Below are positions 1 through 8,461 of a stretch of DNA of 64,000 nt, in pieces. Positions within the stretch are counted from its first letter, which is position 1. Every line of letters starts with the position of its first letter. The stretch is taken from contig JBBIOB010000003.1 of NCBI GenBank assembly GCA_037443565.1, positions 1 to 64,000 on the forward strand, given 5' to 3'. A program made the translations under genes and the position numbers. The notes beneath the pieces were generated by a model. It was given only the letters and a program-made list of their open reading frames with translations. It was not told the origin of the DNA and did no database searches. The stretch comes from Fervidifonticultor_A sp037443565. GTDB lineage: Bacteria; Sysuimicrobiota; Sysuimicrobiia; Sysuimicrobiales; Humicultoraceae.

Positions 1-7
1 TTTCACG

Positions 8-84
<77 letters not shown>

Positions 85-120
85 TCGCACCTCCGATCGT
101 AACGCGACCTCCGGCGGGTG

Positions 121-1494
121 TCAATCCACGGTGCCGCCGACCGCCCGCTCCAGTTGCGCGCGAGCCAGGTTCACATTGAACAGCGCCTGCACGCGGTTGG
201 CCTCGGCCTGGGACAGTGCCGCCTGGGCCTGGACGACCTCCAGGTTTGTCGAGACGCCGGCGGCGAAGCGGACGTTGGCGATCCGGAAGCCCTCCTGCGC
301 CTGCGCGATAGTCGCATCGGCCGTGGTGAGCTCCTCGGCGGCCGCGGCGAAGTTCAGCGCGGCGCGGCGCACGTCGAGCTCGATGCCCTGTCGCACCTGT
401 GCGGCGCCGGCGCGCAGCTGCTCGGCCCGGACCTCGGCCTCGCGGATGCGCTCGGCCGTCAGGTTCCCGTCGAAGAGCGTGAGCGTAGCCGAGAGCGTGA
501 CGCCCCAGCCGAAGCCCGCGCCGGCACCGGTGGCGCCGGCGATGTTTCCGTACGAGGGACCGGCCTGCACGGCCACGATGGGCCGCCCCCCGGCCCGCGC
601 GATGTCGATCGCGGCCTGGGCCGCGGCGATCCGGGCCGCCAGCTCGGCGAGCTCGGGCCGGACTTCGAGCGCGCGGCGGATCAGCGCGGCCAGGTCGGTC
701 CGCACCGGAACGACAGTCATGGTCCCGCGGGGCTGCCAGGTGACGTCGAGCGGCTGCGCGGTCACCGCGCTCAGTCCCTGCTGCGCCAGCGCGAGGCCGT
801 TGCGGGCGCGCAGCAGCCCCTGCCGCGCGTTGGCCAGGTTCACCTCGGCCTGCACCTCATCGAACCGCGGCGAGGCGCCGGCGGCCACGCGCGCCCGGGC
901 GACGCGCAGGTTCTCCTCGGCCGCGGCGACGGTCCGCACGCTGACGTCGATGCCCGCCTGTCCCAGCAGCACCTGGAAGTAAGCCTGCTTGACGTCGAGC
1001 ACCACTTGCTGCCTGGTCCGCTCGAGCGCGGCCTCGGCGCCCCTGAGGTTGGCCTGGGCCAGCGCGATCTGGGCCTCGTTACGGCCGCCGGAGTACAGCG
1101 GCACCTGGTAGGTGACGCCGACCGTGTAGAGGTTGGGGTCGGGCGGCGGGATCGTGATCGTGATGGGATCAGGGAATCCGGGGATGGTCCCGGGCGGGAT
1201 GACGATCGTCGTGGCGGGGCGGTCGTTGACACGGGTGTACGAGGCATTGAGCGTGAGCAGCCCGCGCCGGAACGCCTCGGCCTGGTTGACCTGCGCGCGC
1301 GCGGCGGTGACCTCGAATGCGGCCACCCGCAGGGCATGACTGTTCTGCGCGGCCAGGGTCAGCGCTTCGGCCAGGGTGACGGGCCGGGTCGGCGCCTGGA
1401 CCTGCGCCGCCACCGGCGCCGCGGCCACCGGCAGCGCCAGCAGCACGGCGGCGATTAGCCGGACGCGCAGAAGGGGACGAACAGCAGCGCTCAT
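121..1494 (-). CDS. TolC-family outer membrane efflux protein
   Basis: Protein of 457 residues with an N-terminal signal peptide (Arg-rich start, then a run of Leu/Ala/Val ending near 'APVAAQ', residues 1-31), followed by the repeated long-helix pattern of TolC-like factors: 'LTLAEALxLAxxNS' at the start of the mature protein, many 'AxAxLxxAQAxLxxAEA' heptad segments and 'ELAxLxARIxAAQAxIDIARA' in the middle. TolC trimers form the outer-membrane and periplasmic channel of efflux pumps and type I secretion. The start at 1494 is chosen because GGAGG sits 6 bases before the ATG; an in-frame ATG four codons earlier lies inside that ribosome site. The gene follows a SUKH gene and purR on the same strand. 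No inner-membrane pump or adaptor gene is in the window, so the exported substrate is unknown. Confidence 0.93.
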   Translation of the reverse strand: MSAAVRPLLRVRLIAAVLLALPVAAAPVAAQVQAPTRPVTLAEALTLAAQNSHALRVAAFEVTAARAQVNQAEAFRRGLLTLNASYTRVNDRPATTIVIPPGTIPGFPDPITITIPPPDPNLYTVGVTYQVPLYSGGRNEAQIALAQANLRGAEAALERTRQQVVLDVKQAYFQVLLGQAGIDVSVRTVAAAEENLRVARARVAAGASPRFDEVQAEVNLANARQGLLRARNGLALAQQGLSAVTAQPLDVTWQPRGTMTVVPVRTDLAALIRRALEVRPELAELAARIAAAQAAIDIARAGGRPIVAVQAGPSYGNIAGATGAGAGFGWGVTLSATLTLFDGNLTAERIREAEVRAEQLRAGAAQVRQGIELDVRRAALNFAAAAEELTTADATIAQAQEGFRIANVRFAAGVSTNLEVVQAQAALSQAEANRVQALFNVNLARAQLERAVGGTVD

Positions 1495-1539
1495 GATGTC
1501 CTCCAAGTACGGTCGGGGTCGGTGGGAAACCGCCCGGGA

Positions 1540-2142
1540 TCAGCGCCACCTCGCCAGAGCGGGGTCGTGCGCCAGCATCCAGGACTCGTTGAAGCGCCAC
1601 GGCGAGAGCGCCTCGGGACGGACGACCACGGCCGTGTCCGTCCAGAGGACCTCGTCCCGGGCCAGCGAAGTCCCGTCGGCCTGGTAGTGCCATTTGACGT
1701 CTTGAATCAGGAACCACAAGTAGTTCATGTAGGTCGAAGCGACGACCTCGGTGACGTCCATGACCCCGGCGTCGAAGAACCCGACCGGCGACTCGCCGGC
1801 CTCGCCGGCGCGGTCGAGCAGCAGCACGTACGGGTTGCCGCACCCATCGTTGCCGACGTCGATGAGCTCGGCCTTCCAGCCCATCGGGCTCCAGTGCGCC
1901 CGCGCCTGCCGGGTCGCGAACACCATATCCAGCGCCGTCTGGACGGGCGGCACGCCCATGACCATCTCGTGGACGATGTACCCGCCGTTGAACGCCGCCA
2001 GCGCCGCCCGCATCGACGGCGGGAACCGCACGCCGAGTTCGGCCTCGGCCTTCGCGACCTCGTGCTCGTCTGCGGGCTCGTTCAGGCGAACCACACCGGG
2101 GGCAAAGAACGCCAGTTCCCTTTGCACGTCATCCAGCGTCAC
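1540..2142 (-). CDS. SMI1/KNR4 (SUKH) family protein
   Basis: A 200-residue soluble protein. The N-terminal part carries the family pattern: an acidic helix followed by 'EAELGVRFPPSMRAALAAFNGG' (shortened here to the conserved LGxxFPxxxRxxLxxxNGG core around residues 35-57), and a later 'DVGNDGCGNPYVLLLD' stretch typical of SUKH proteins, where the family often has 'GDGxGNxYxLD'. In bacteria these proteins are often immunity proteins against polymorphic toxins, but stand-alone copies also exist in housekeeping contexts. Here it overlaps the 3' end of purR by 4 bases, so it is translationally coupled to that gene, and no toxin gene is nearby. Its role is therefore open. Confidence 0.8.
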   Translation of the reverse strand: MTLDDVQRELAFFAPGVVRLNEPADEHEVAKAEAELGVRFPPSMRAALAAFNGGYIVHEMVMGVPPVQTALDMVFATRQARAHWSPMGWKAELIDVGNDGCGNPYVLLLDRAGEAGESPVGFFDAGVMDVTEVVASTYMNYLWFLIQDVKWHYQADGTSLARDEVLWTDTAVVVRPEALSPWRFNESWMLAHDPALARWR

Positions 2143-3047
2143 CGCTGTTCTGTCACACCCTCCACCCCATCGCCGTCCCGAAGCGCGCCGATCCAGCGGC
2201 TCGGCCCAACAATCCCTTCTCCGGCGGTGCCGATGCCGTGGTACGTGATCAGGGCCATATAGCGGTCGAGCATCTTCTCCGCGGGCTCCTCTGTTTCAAT
2301 GAGTACCCCAACGCCCGCGACTTCAGCCCCGAACTCGCGCATCAGGTCGTAGACGCCGCGGGCCGTGCCTCCTCCCCGCAGGAAGTCGTCGATGAACAGC
2401 ACCCGCGCGCCGCGCGCCATGGCCCGCACCGGCAGGGTCATCGACTGCACCATCCGCGACGATCCGGAGATGTAGTTGACGCTCACCGACGGCCCTTCGG
2501 TGATCTTCCCGCCGCGCCGGATGGTGACCAGCGGCACGTTGAGGGCGCGCGCGGTCATCAACGCCGGCGGAATCCCCTTGACCTCCATGGTCAACACAAC
2601 ATCGGGCCTCGACTCCCAGAACAACGTGGCGAAGGCCTCACCGATTTCCGCGGCGAGGACAGGGTTGGAGATTAGATCGGTGGTGTACAGGAACCCCCCG
2701 GGGAGGACGCGGCCCGGCTCGCGCAGGCGCGCGCACAGGTCGTCGACGAGCCGGACGATCTGCGCCCGAGGCGACACGGGTCGGTAGCGGACCCCGCCCG
2801 CCGCGCCGGCAACGGTCTCGATGCGGCCGATGGCGAAGCGCTCGAAGACCGTCCGCAGCAGGCTCAGGTCCTCGCTGACCGTGGACTTGGCGGCGCCGAG
2901 TGCCTCGCTGAACGCCGACAGCGGGTGGAGCCGGTTGGGCTCGCGCATCAGGCGATGGGCCATGACGACCATGCGGTCGCCGCGCCGGAGCCGGCCGCTC
3001 CCCTCCCGGCGTGTCGCGGAAGGCTCCTTGTCGCCCCGACGCGGCAT
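2139..3047 (-). CDS. purR: Bacillus-type pur operon repressor PurR
   Basis: A 302-residue protein with the two-domain design of the Bacillus purine repressor: an N-terminal winged helix (residues about 18-85, with 'AKSTVSEDLSLL' matching the recognition region and 'GAAGGVRYRP' the wing) and a C-terminal phosphoribosyltransferase fold with the PRPP-binding motif 'VLFIDDFLRGGGTA' at about residue 216. In the family PRPP lowers DNA binding, so the protein senses purine supply. The gene follows the NTP-transferase gene after an 11-base gap and is two genes from ispE, as in Bacillus, where ispE and purR are adjacent. The N-terminus may start a few codons later; the region matching Bacillus PurR begins near residue 14. 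Confidence 0.93.
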   Translation of the reverse strand: MPRRGDKEPSATRREGSGRLRRGDRMVVMAHRLMREPNRLHPLSAFSEALGAAKSTVSEDLSLLRTVFERFAIGRIETVAGAAGGVRYRPVSPRAQIVRLVDDLCARLREPGRVLPGGFLYTTDLISNPVLAAEIGEAFATLFWESRPDVVLTMEVKGIPPALMTARALNVPLVTIRRGGKITEGPSVSVNYISGSSRMVQSMTLPVRAMARGARVLFIDDFLRGGGTARGVYDLMREFGAEVAGVGVLIETEEPAEKMLDRYMALITYHGIGTAGEGIVGPSRWIGALRDGDGVEGVTEQR

Positions 3048-3058
3048 GGCCGGTCGCG

Positions 3059-3817
3059 TCAGCTCCGGCCGGCCGACGCCACCACGGCCTGGAGCAGGGC
3101 CAGGTTTTCCGGCCGATCGGCGTCGACGTCGAGCGCGAGCTCAGGCCGCTCGATGATGACCGCCCGGGCGCGCAGCCCGGTGATCTCGCGGGCCCGGGCT
3201 TCCGCCTCGGCGATGGACAGCCGGCCTGAGGCGAACTTCATGACCGTGGTCCAGCCAAACACCTGGGCCATCAGCCACGGCTTCTTGCGGGCCGCGATCA
3301 TCTGCTCCACAAGAGGCCGGACCCTGTCGATCACGCTGGCTCCGAACAGCAGAACGCTGCCACCGGTGAACGTTCCATCCGTCACCTTCACATAGGTCTT
3401 ACGCGCCCCCGGAAAGCGCTGCTCCACGGCGGCCTGCGGGACGATAGGGTAGCAGAAGTCGACGCCGGGCGGGCACCGGTCGAGGAACTCGGTGACGACC
3501 TCTCCGGTCAGCAGCGGCAGGTCCGAGGCGACCGTGAGCACCAGATCCGCTCCGGGCAGCCGCCGAAGTGCCGCCTCGATGTTGTGCATCATCGAGTCCT
3601 GCTCCGGCACGACCTCGACGCCGGCGCCAGCGATCGCCCCCAGCGGCACCTGCGGGCCGACGGCGACGATGCGGTCGACCGCCGGGCACGCGCGCAGGGC
3701 GTCCAGCACCCTGGCCACCAGCGGCCGGCCGCTCATCTCGAGAAACGCCTTGCTGGGCAGCCCGGGTGCCAGGCGGGAATCCGGCCCGCCGCCGGCCAGG
3801 ACGACAGCTGCGGGCAC
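3059..3817 (-). CDS. MobA/GlmU-like nucleotidyltransferase
   Basis: A 252-residue single-domain NTP transferase. Residues 4-25 hold the nucleotide-binding loop (VVLAGGGPDSRL then PSKAFLEMSGRPL, with the conserved Lys), residues about 98-105 contain the metal-binding 'VASDLPLL' motif. There is no C-terminal left-handed helix acyltransferase domain, so it is not a full GlmU. The start codon is GTG and shares its first base with the TAG stop of ispE (TAGTG), a sign of coupled translation. Its place between ispE and purR is close to that of glmU in Bacillus. Possible roles are sugar-phosphate, molybdopterin or isoprenoid-pathway nucleotidyl transfer; the substrate cannot be read from the sequence. 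IspD is a further possibility but the family signature for IspD is not clear. Confidence 0.8.
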   Translation of the reverse strand: MPAAVVLAGGGPDSRLAPGLPSKAFLEMSGRPLVARVLDALRACPAVDRIVAVGPQVPLGAIAGAGVEVVPEQDSMMHNIEAALRRLPGADLVLTVASDLPLLTGEVVTEFLDRCPPGVDFCYPIVPQAAVEQRFPGARKTYVKVTDGTFTGGSVLLFGASVIDRVRPLVEQMIAARKKPWLMAQVFGWTTVMKFASGRLSIAEAEARAREITGLRARAVIIERPELALDVDADRPENLALLQAVVASAGRS

Positions 3818-4683
3818 TACCGTTCCTCCGCGAAGGTCCGGGTCACGAAGACGTCGACCTCAGGCAGGTCCCCCAGCCCCTCGGCGACGCGGCGCGCGGC
3901 GGCCTCGTTGGCCATGAGGCCATAGACCGCGGGGCCGGTGCCGGTCATCGACGCGCCGTACGCCTCGCCGCGGAGGATCTGCGCCTTCAGCTCCGCGACG
4001 ATGGGGTAGCGCGCGGCGATCACCTCTTCGAACGTGTTGCCGATCAGGCGGCCGACCGTCGCGACGTCGCGCCGCCGGATCGCGTCCACCAGCTGGGTGA
4101 TGTCGGGCCGCCGGGTGATCTCCGCGGGCTTCACCTGCTCGTAGGCCCACTCGGTGAAGACCGGAAACCGCGGGCGGGCCAGCACCACCCACGTGGTGGG
4201 CAGCGCGGGCAGGCGCTGCACGCGCTCGCCCCGGCCGTAGGCCACGGCCGCGCCGCCGCTGAGGAAGAACGGGACGTCTGAGCCCAGGCGCGAGGCCAGC
4301 GACGCGAGCTCGCGGCCGTCCAGCCGGAGCTTCCACAAGTGCGTCAGCCCGATGAGCGTCATGGCGGCATCGGCGCTGCCGCCGCCCAGCCCCGCGGCCA
4401 CGGGGATCCGCTTGCGGACCTCGATCTCGACCGGCCGCTTGACGCCGTGCTGTTCCCGCAGCATCGCCGCGGCCCGATAGAGCAGGCTGTCCGGCCCGGT
4501 CGGAATGGTGTCGGTGTCGGCGATGACCGTGATCCCTTCGCCCTGCTCGCGCAGGAAGATGTCGTCGTGCAGGACGACCGTGTGCAGCACCGTCTCGACT
4601 TCGTGAAACCCGTCCTCGCGGCGGGCGAGGACGTTCAGACCGAGATTCACCTTCGCATACGCGTTGAGGTGGAGTTCCTTCAC
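3817..4683 (-). CDS. ispE: 4-diphosphocytidyl-2-C-methyl-D-erythritol kinase
   Basis: A GHMP kinase of about 288 residues that phosphorylates CDP-methylerythritol in the non-mevalonate isoprenoid pathway. It opens with the family pattern 'AYAKVNLGLNV' and 'DGFHEVETVL', and has the ATP-binding glycine loop 'VAAGLGGGSADAAM' near residue 100 and a C-terminal 'ASMTGTGPAVYGL' motif. I place the start at a GTG at 4683 because AGGAGG lies 8 bases before it and the protein then begins right at the conserved 'KELHLNAYAKVNL' segment; a longer reading to 4743 would add 20 residues without family similarity. The divergent LCP gene starts about 135 bases away, so the promoter of this ispE - transferase - purR - SUKH unit should lie between 4684 and 4810. 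Confidence 0.93.
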   Translation of the reverse strand: MKELHLNAYAKVNLGLNVLARREDGFHEVETVLHTVVLHDDIFLREQGEGITVIADTDTIPTGPDSLLYRAAAMLREQHGVKRPVEIEVRKRIPVAAGLGGGSADAAMTLIGLTHLWKLRLDGRELASLASRLGSDVPFFLSGGAAVAYGRGERVQRLPALPTTWVVLARPRFPVFTEWAYEQVKPAEITRRPDITQLVDAIRRRDVATVGRLIGNTFEEVIAARYPIVAELKAQILRGEAYGASMTGTGPAVYGLMANEAAARRVAEGLGDLPEVDVFVTRTFAEER

Positions 4684-4781
4684 GCACGCGTCCTCCTGGG
4701 GATGTTGAGCGGCACGGTACAGGTTAGGTGGCGACGGGCGCAAGTCCTTTCCATTTCAACCGTTCTTCCACCGGGCCTGGA

Positions 4782-4811
4782 TTGCGCCGCCGGGGGTCTC
4801 CCCCATAAGAT
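4782..4811 (+). promoter_or_regulatory. sigma-70-type promoter giving a near-leaderless LCP transcript
   Basis: TTGCGC (4782-4787), an 18-base spacer and TAAGAT (4806-4811). The -10 box ends only 6 bases before the GTG start at 4818, so the predicted transcript would begin at or within a base or two of the start codon. No ribosome binding site fits in the gap, which agrees with leaderless initiation. Confidence 0.6.
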
Positions 4812-4817
4812 AGATCC

Positions 4818-6146
4818 GTGACAGACGACGAACGCCGCACCGTTCCGGGGGCGCCCGCCGCCGGGACCCCGGCGCCCCTGACCGAGTCCTTCACACCTCC
4901 CGCGCCGCCGCGGCGCCGGCGGCGGTGGTGGCGCATTCTCGCCTGGGGTGTGCCGCTCGTCGTCGTGATCGTCGGCGGTCTGGCCCTGGGGCTCTACGCC
5001 TACGTGCTGACGGAGGTCGCAGCGCGCCCCGGCCCGCCGCCGGCCGAGCGCTCGCGGCTGTTTGCGTTTCCCCTGCGATTGGCCGATCGGGTCAACATCC
5101 TGGTGATCGGTGTGGACGTCACCTACGACACCCGGCGCCAGGTGCTGAACGTCGCCCGCGCCGACTCCCTGGTGCTGATCTCCATCGATCCCGAGCGCCG
5201 GCGGATCGCCGCGGTGTCGATCCCCAGGGACACCCGGGTCATCATCCCGGGTGTGGGCGAGAACAAGGTCAACGCCGCGTTCGCCTACGGCGGGCCGCCG
5301 CTCACGGTCCGGACCGTGGAGCAGCTGCTCGCGGTCAAGGTCCACTACTACGTCAAGCTGGGGCCGGATTCGTTCAAGAACCTCATCGACGCGGTCGGGG
5401 GGCTCGAGGTCGACGTCGAGCGCGACATGAAGTACACGGACTCCTGGGCCGGCTACGCGATCGACCTGAAGCGGGGCCGGCAGTGGCTGGACGGCGAGCA
5501 GGTGACCGGCTACATCCGGTTCCGCCACGACGCCTTGGGCGACATCAGCCGCGTCGAGCGGCAGCGCAAGGTCCTGCACCTGTTGATCCAGCGGCTGAAG
5601 CAGCCGGCGACCGTGCTGCACGCCCCGCGCCTGCTGCGGGCGTTCGTGGCGAACACCGAGACCAACCTGGGCGCGGTCGAGCTGATGACGCTGGGCGCCT
5701 TCGGCCTGCGCCTGCAGGCGCCGCTGGAGGAGCACACGCTGCCCGGGGCCTTCGCGCCGCTGTACTGGGAACCCAACTTCGCCAGGATCCGGCCGATGGT
5801 GGCCGAGCTCTTCTACGGGGTCTCGGCCGAGGAACTGGCCCAGACCCCGGTCGAGGTGTACAACGCGAGCGGCAGGCCGGGGATGGCCCGGCAGGCCGCG
5901 GCGCGGCTGCGCGAGGTCGGGTTCCGGAACATCTCGGTGGCCAGCGCGCCGGACCACGCCGACGTCACCACGGTGACCTCGCGGATGCCCTCCCCGGGCC
6001 TGGCCCGCCTGGCCGCGGCGGCGCTCGGCCGGTCCCTGTTGCGGCACGAGCCCGACGCGCCGGGCGCGCCGATCACCATCATGATTGCCAGAGATGCGGC
6101 CCGTCAGACGCAGGGGGCGCTGCCGCGGCGGGCCCCCTCCGAGTAG
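4818..6146 (+). CDS. LytR-CpsA-Psr (LCP) family protein with LytR_C domain
   Basis: A 442-residue membrane-anchored protein: a Pro-rich cytoplasmic tail, an Arg cluster and one transmembrane helix (about residues 37-62), then the LCP catalytic domain (about 90-240) with 'NILVIGVD', 'ARADSLVLISIDP', 'VSIPRDTRV', 'VNAAFAYGG', 'VDAVGGLEVDVE' and 'YIRFRHDxxGDxxRxxRQ' motifs, including the Arg and Asp residues that bind the polyprenyl pyrophosphate. The C-terminal part (about 345-425, 'VEVYNASGRPGMARQAAARLREVGF') is a LytR_C domain. LCP enzymes move glycopolymers from lipid carriers to peptidoglycan or other envelope acceptors. The gene interrupts an otherwise minus-strand block and has its own promoter. 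Confidence 0.94.
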   Translation: MTDDERRTVPGAPAAGTPAPLTESFTPPAPPRRRRRWWRILAWGVPLVVVIVGGLALGLYAYVLTEVAARPGPPPAERSRLFAFPLRLADRVNILVIGVDVTYDTRRQVLNVARADSLVLISIDPERRRIAAVSIPRDTRVIIPGVGENKVNAAFAYGGPPLTVRTVEQLLAVKVHYYVKLGPDSFKNLIDAVGGLEVDVERDMKYTDSWAGYAIDLKRGRQWLDGEQVTGYIRFRHDALGDISRVERQRKVLHLLIQRLKQPATVLHAPRLLRAFVANTETNLGAVELMTLGAFGLRLQAPLEEHTLPGAFAPLYWEPNFARIRPMVAELFYGVSAEELAQTPVEVYNASGRPGMARQAAARLREVGFRNISVASAPDHADVTTVTSRMPSPGLARLAAAALGRSLLRHEPDAPGAPITIMIARDAARQTQGALPRRAPSE

Positions 6147-6224
6147 CACGTCAGCGGCCGCCTCGCTGCTGAGTTAGGCCGGGTCGCTCCCGAGGGAGTA
6201 CCTCCTCCCACCTCACGCAACTGC

Positions 6225-6240
6225 GCACCGCTGACGGTGC
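6225..6240 (-). terminator. possible terminator hairpin between convergent genes
   Basis: GCACCG, loop CTGA, CGGTGC form a perfect 6-base-pair stem between the convergent ends of the LCP gene (6146) and the aminotransferase (6269). A second weak palindrome (CTCCCGAGGGAG) lies at 6187-6198. No long T tract is present on either strand, so termination strength is uncertain. Confidence 0.35.
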
Positions 6241-6268
6241 TGACAGTATCACGCCTCCTGAGGGAGCG

Positions 6269-7522
6269 TCAATCCGAAACGACCGTTCCCTCCCTGTGGA
6301 TGGTGTGGATAGCCGGGGCCACCTGACGCCGGACCATGCGCGCGAGCCGCGTGATCCCCTCGCGGATCTGTTCCTCTGACGGATAGGAGAAGTTGAGGCG
6401 CATCGTGTTCCGGCCGCTGCCGTCGCAGTGGAACGCCTGGCCGGGAACGTAGGCGACACCTTCCTCCTCGACCGCGGCCTTGAGCATGGCGCCGGCGTCC
6501 ATCTCCGCGGGCAGCCGGACCCAGAGGAACAACCCGCCTTCGGGTTTGGTCCACGAGACCCCGGACGGCATCTCGCGCTGCAGGGTCTCGTGCATGACGG
6601 TGCGCTTCCGGCCGTAGAGGCCGGCGACCGCGGGCAGCCGCTTGAGCAGGGTCCCGCGGCGAAGCAGGACCGCGGCGATCGCCTGGGTGATCGAAGGGCC
6701 GCACAGGTCCATCCCCTGCTTCACCGTCACGCAGCGCTCGATGATCGGCTGCGGCGCGGCCACCCACCCGATGCGCAGCCCCGGCGCCAGGGTCTTGCTG
6801 AACGTCGAGAGGTACAGGGTCCGGTGGTCCTGATCCAGGGCGGCAATCGGCGGCGGCGCGGTACCGGCGAACCGCATCTCGCGGTAAGGATTGTCCTCCA
6901 CAATCAGGGTGTTGAACTCGGCGGCAAGCGCCACGAGCCGCTCCCGGCGTTCGCGCGTCCAGGTGATGCCCGAGGGGTTCTGGAAATCGGGCACGACGTA
7001 CAGGAACTTCACCCGACGGCCGTCGCGCCGCAGATGCCGCAGCACGCCCGCTAGCCGGTCGGGGTCGATCCCGCCGTCATCCTGGGGCACGCCGACCATC
7101 TCGACCTGGTACGCTCTGAACGCCTGCAGGCCGCCCAGGTACGACGGCAGTTCGCAGACGATGACGTCGCCCGGATCCAGCAGGACCCGGCCGATGAGGT
7201 CCAGCGCCTGCTGTGAGCCCAGGGTGGTCAGGATGTCGTCGCGGCTGAACTGGATGCCGTCCTTGGCCATCCAGGCCACCAGCTCGTCGCGGAGGGCGGG
7301 GTCCCCCTCGGTGGTCCCGTACTGCAGCGCCCGGGCCGCGTTCGTGGCGAGGACCTCGAGCGTGACCTCGCGCAGGTCGTCGACCGGAAACGTGCTGGGA
7401 TCGGGCAGCCCGCCAGCGAACGAGATGACCTTGCCGCTCGCTGCGAACTTGAGCAATTCACGGATGGTGGACCGTTCGGCCTTCCGCGCCACCTTCGCGA
7501 CAAACGTGTCGTACTCAGGCAT
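6269..7522 (-). CDS. PLP-dependent aminotransferase, LysN/MocR-type fold I
   Basis: About 417 residues. It has the fold type I pattern of the 2-aminoadipate/aromatic aminotransferase group: 'ISFAGGLPDPSTFP' at the N-terminus, 'YGTTEGDPALRDELVAWM', 'VVPDFQNPSGITW', the cofactor Asp in 'LIVEDNPYREMRF', and the Schiff-base Lys in 'STFSKTLAPGLRIGW' (about residue 243), ending with 'NTMRLNFSYPSEEQIREGI'. There is no N-terminal GntR domain, so it is an enzyme rather than a MocR regulator. The substrate cannot be read from sequence; 2-aminoadipate, leucine or aromatic amino acids are usual. It lies 37 bases downstream of rsmA on the same strand. The start at 7522 gives the usual N-terminus; an in-frame start at 7552 is possible. 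Confidence 0.9.
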   Translation of the reverse strand: MPEYDTFVAKVARKAERSTIRELLKFAASGKVISFAGGLPDPSTFPVDDLREVTLEVLATNAARALQYGTTEGDPALRDELVAWMAKDGIQFSRDDILTTLGSQQALDLIGRVLLDPGDVIVCELPSYLGGLQAFRAYQVEMVGVPQDDGGIDPDRLAGVLRHLRRDGRRVKFLYVVPDFQNPSGITWTRERRERLVALAAEFNTLIVEDNPYREMRFAGTAPPPIAALDQDHRTLYLSTFSKTLAPGLRIGWVAAPQPIIERCVTVKQGMDLCGPSITQAIAAVLLRRGTLLKRLPAVAGLYGRKRTVMHETLQREMPSGVSWTKPEGGLFLWVRLPAEMDAGAMLKAAVEEEGVAYVPGQAFHCDGSGRNTMRLNFSYPSEEQIREGITRLARMVRRQVAPAIHTIHREGTVVSD

Positions 7523-7558
7523 CGAGGCACCTGCCCACGTGACATCCCCCAAAGACCA

Positions 7559-8461
7559 TTATCCCACCTCAGGGCTTCCCGGCCCAGCGACCCCGTCCCT
7601 GTCGGCCAGGGCCTGCGCGAGGCGGGCGAACTCGTCGAGGGACAGGTCTTCACCGCGCCGGTGGGGATCGATGCCCGCCTCCCTGCACAGGATCTCCGCG
7701 GCCGTTGCGCTGCGCCCCGCGGCCGCACCCCGCAGCGCCGACCGCAGCATCTTGCGGCGCTGGCCGAACGCGGCACGGGCCACGGCCATCAGGGCCGGGA
7801 TGAGAGCCCGCGGCACGGGCGGGTCGTCAGGGACGTCGAGCCGGACGACCGCGGACGTGACCTGCGGCGGCGGGAAGAAGGCCGATCGCGGCACGCGCAT
7901 GATGATCGACGGACTCGCGTGCGCGCGGACCGCAACCGACAGCAGGCCGTAGGCCGGGGTGCCCGGCAGCGCGGCGATGCGTTCGGCGACCTCCTCCTGC
8001 ACCATGACGACGTACCGGCGGCCCCATCCCGCCTCCAGCAGGTTGATGAGCAGCGGCGAGGCGATCGCGTACGGCAGGTTGGCCACGACCTTGGCCGGGA
8101 GGCCGGACAGCACGTCGGCGGTCAGGCGCATGGCGTCGGCGTAGAGGATCCGAACCATGGGATAAGGCGCGCACACCGCGCGCAGGATCGGGATGAACCG
8201 CGCATCGACCTCCACGGCCACAACCGACGCGCCGGCGCGCGCGAGCGCCGCCGTCAACGTCCCGATTCCAGCGCCGATCTCGAGGATCACCTCGCCCGCG
8301 CGCACTTCCGCCGTCGCGAGGATCCGGTCAAGGACCCGGCGGCTGACCAGGAAGTGCTGGCCCCGGGACGGCCGCAGGCGCAGGCCGGCGGCGGCCAGCG
8401 CCGCGCGGACGCCAGACGGCGTGGCCAGATCGAGTCCAGCGAGCGACGCGGAATCGATCAG
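7559..8461 (-). CDS. rsmA: 16S rRNA dimethyladenosine transferase RsmA/KsgA
   Basis: About 300 residues, usual for the family. It dimethylates two adjacent adenines near the 3' end of 16S rRNA. The hallmark opening 'RPSRGQHFLVSRRVLDRIL', the SAM-binding motif 'VILEIGAGIGTLTAALA', the acidic 'VAVEVDARF', the catalytic 'NLPYAIASPLL' and the C-terminal 'QRRKMLRSAL' are all present. No ATG, GTG or TTG fits the expected N-terminus. The likeliest start is a CTG at 8461 that overlaps the upstream TGA stop in the form CTGA, as ATGA overlaps do elsewhere in this genome. The order YabE-like gene then rsmA is the Bacillus order, but the primase-like RnmV nuclease gene that lies between them there is missing. 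Confidence 0.93.
   Translation of the reverse strand: MIDSASLAGLDLATPSGVRAALAAAGLRLRPSRGQHFLVSRRVLDRILATAEVRAGEVILEIGAGIGTLTAALARAGASVVAVEVDARFIPILRAVCAPYPMVRILYADAMRLTADVLSGLPAKVVANLPYAIASPLLINLLEAGWGRRYVVMVQEEVAERIAALPGTPAYGLLSVAVRAHASPSIIMRVPRSAFFPPPQVTSAVVRLDVPDDPPVPRALIPALMAVARAAFGQRRKMLRSALRGAAAGRSATAAEILCREAGIDPHRRGEDLSLDEFARLAQALADRDGVAGPGSPEVG

Noticed and set aside
3059..3817. Full-length GlmU
   Set aside because: Only the nucleotidyltransferase part is present; the left-handed beta-helix acetyltransferase is absent.
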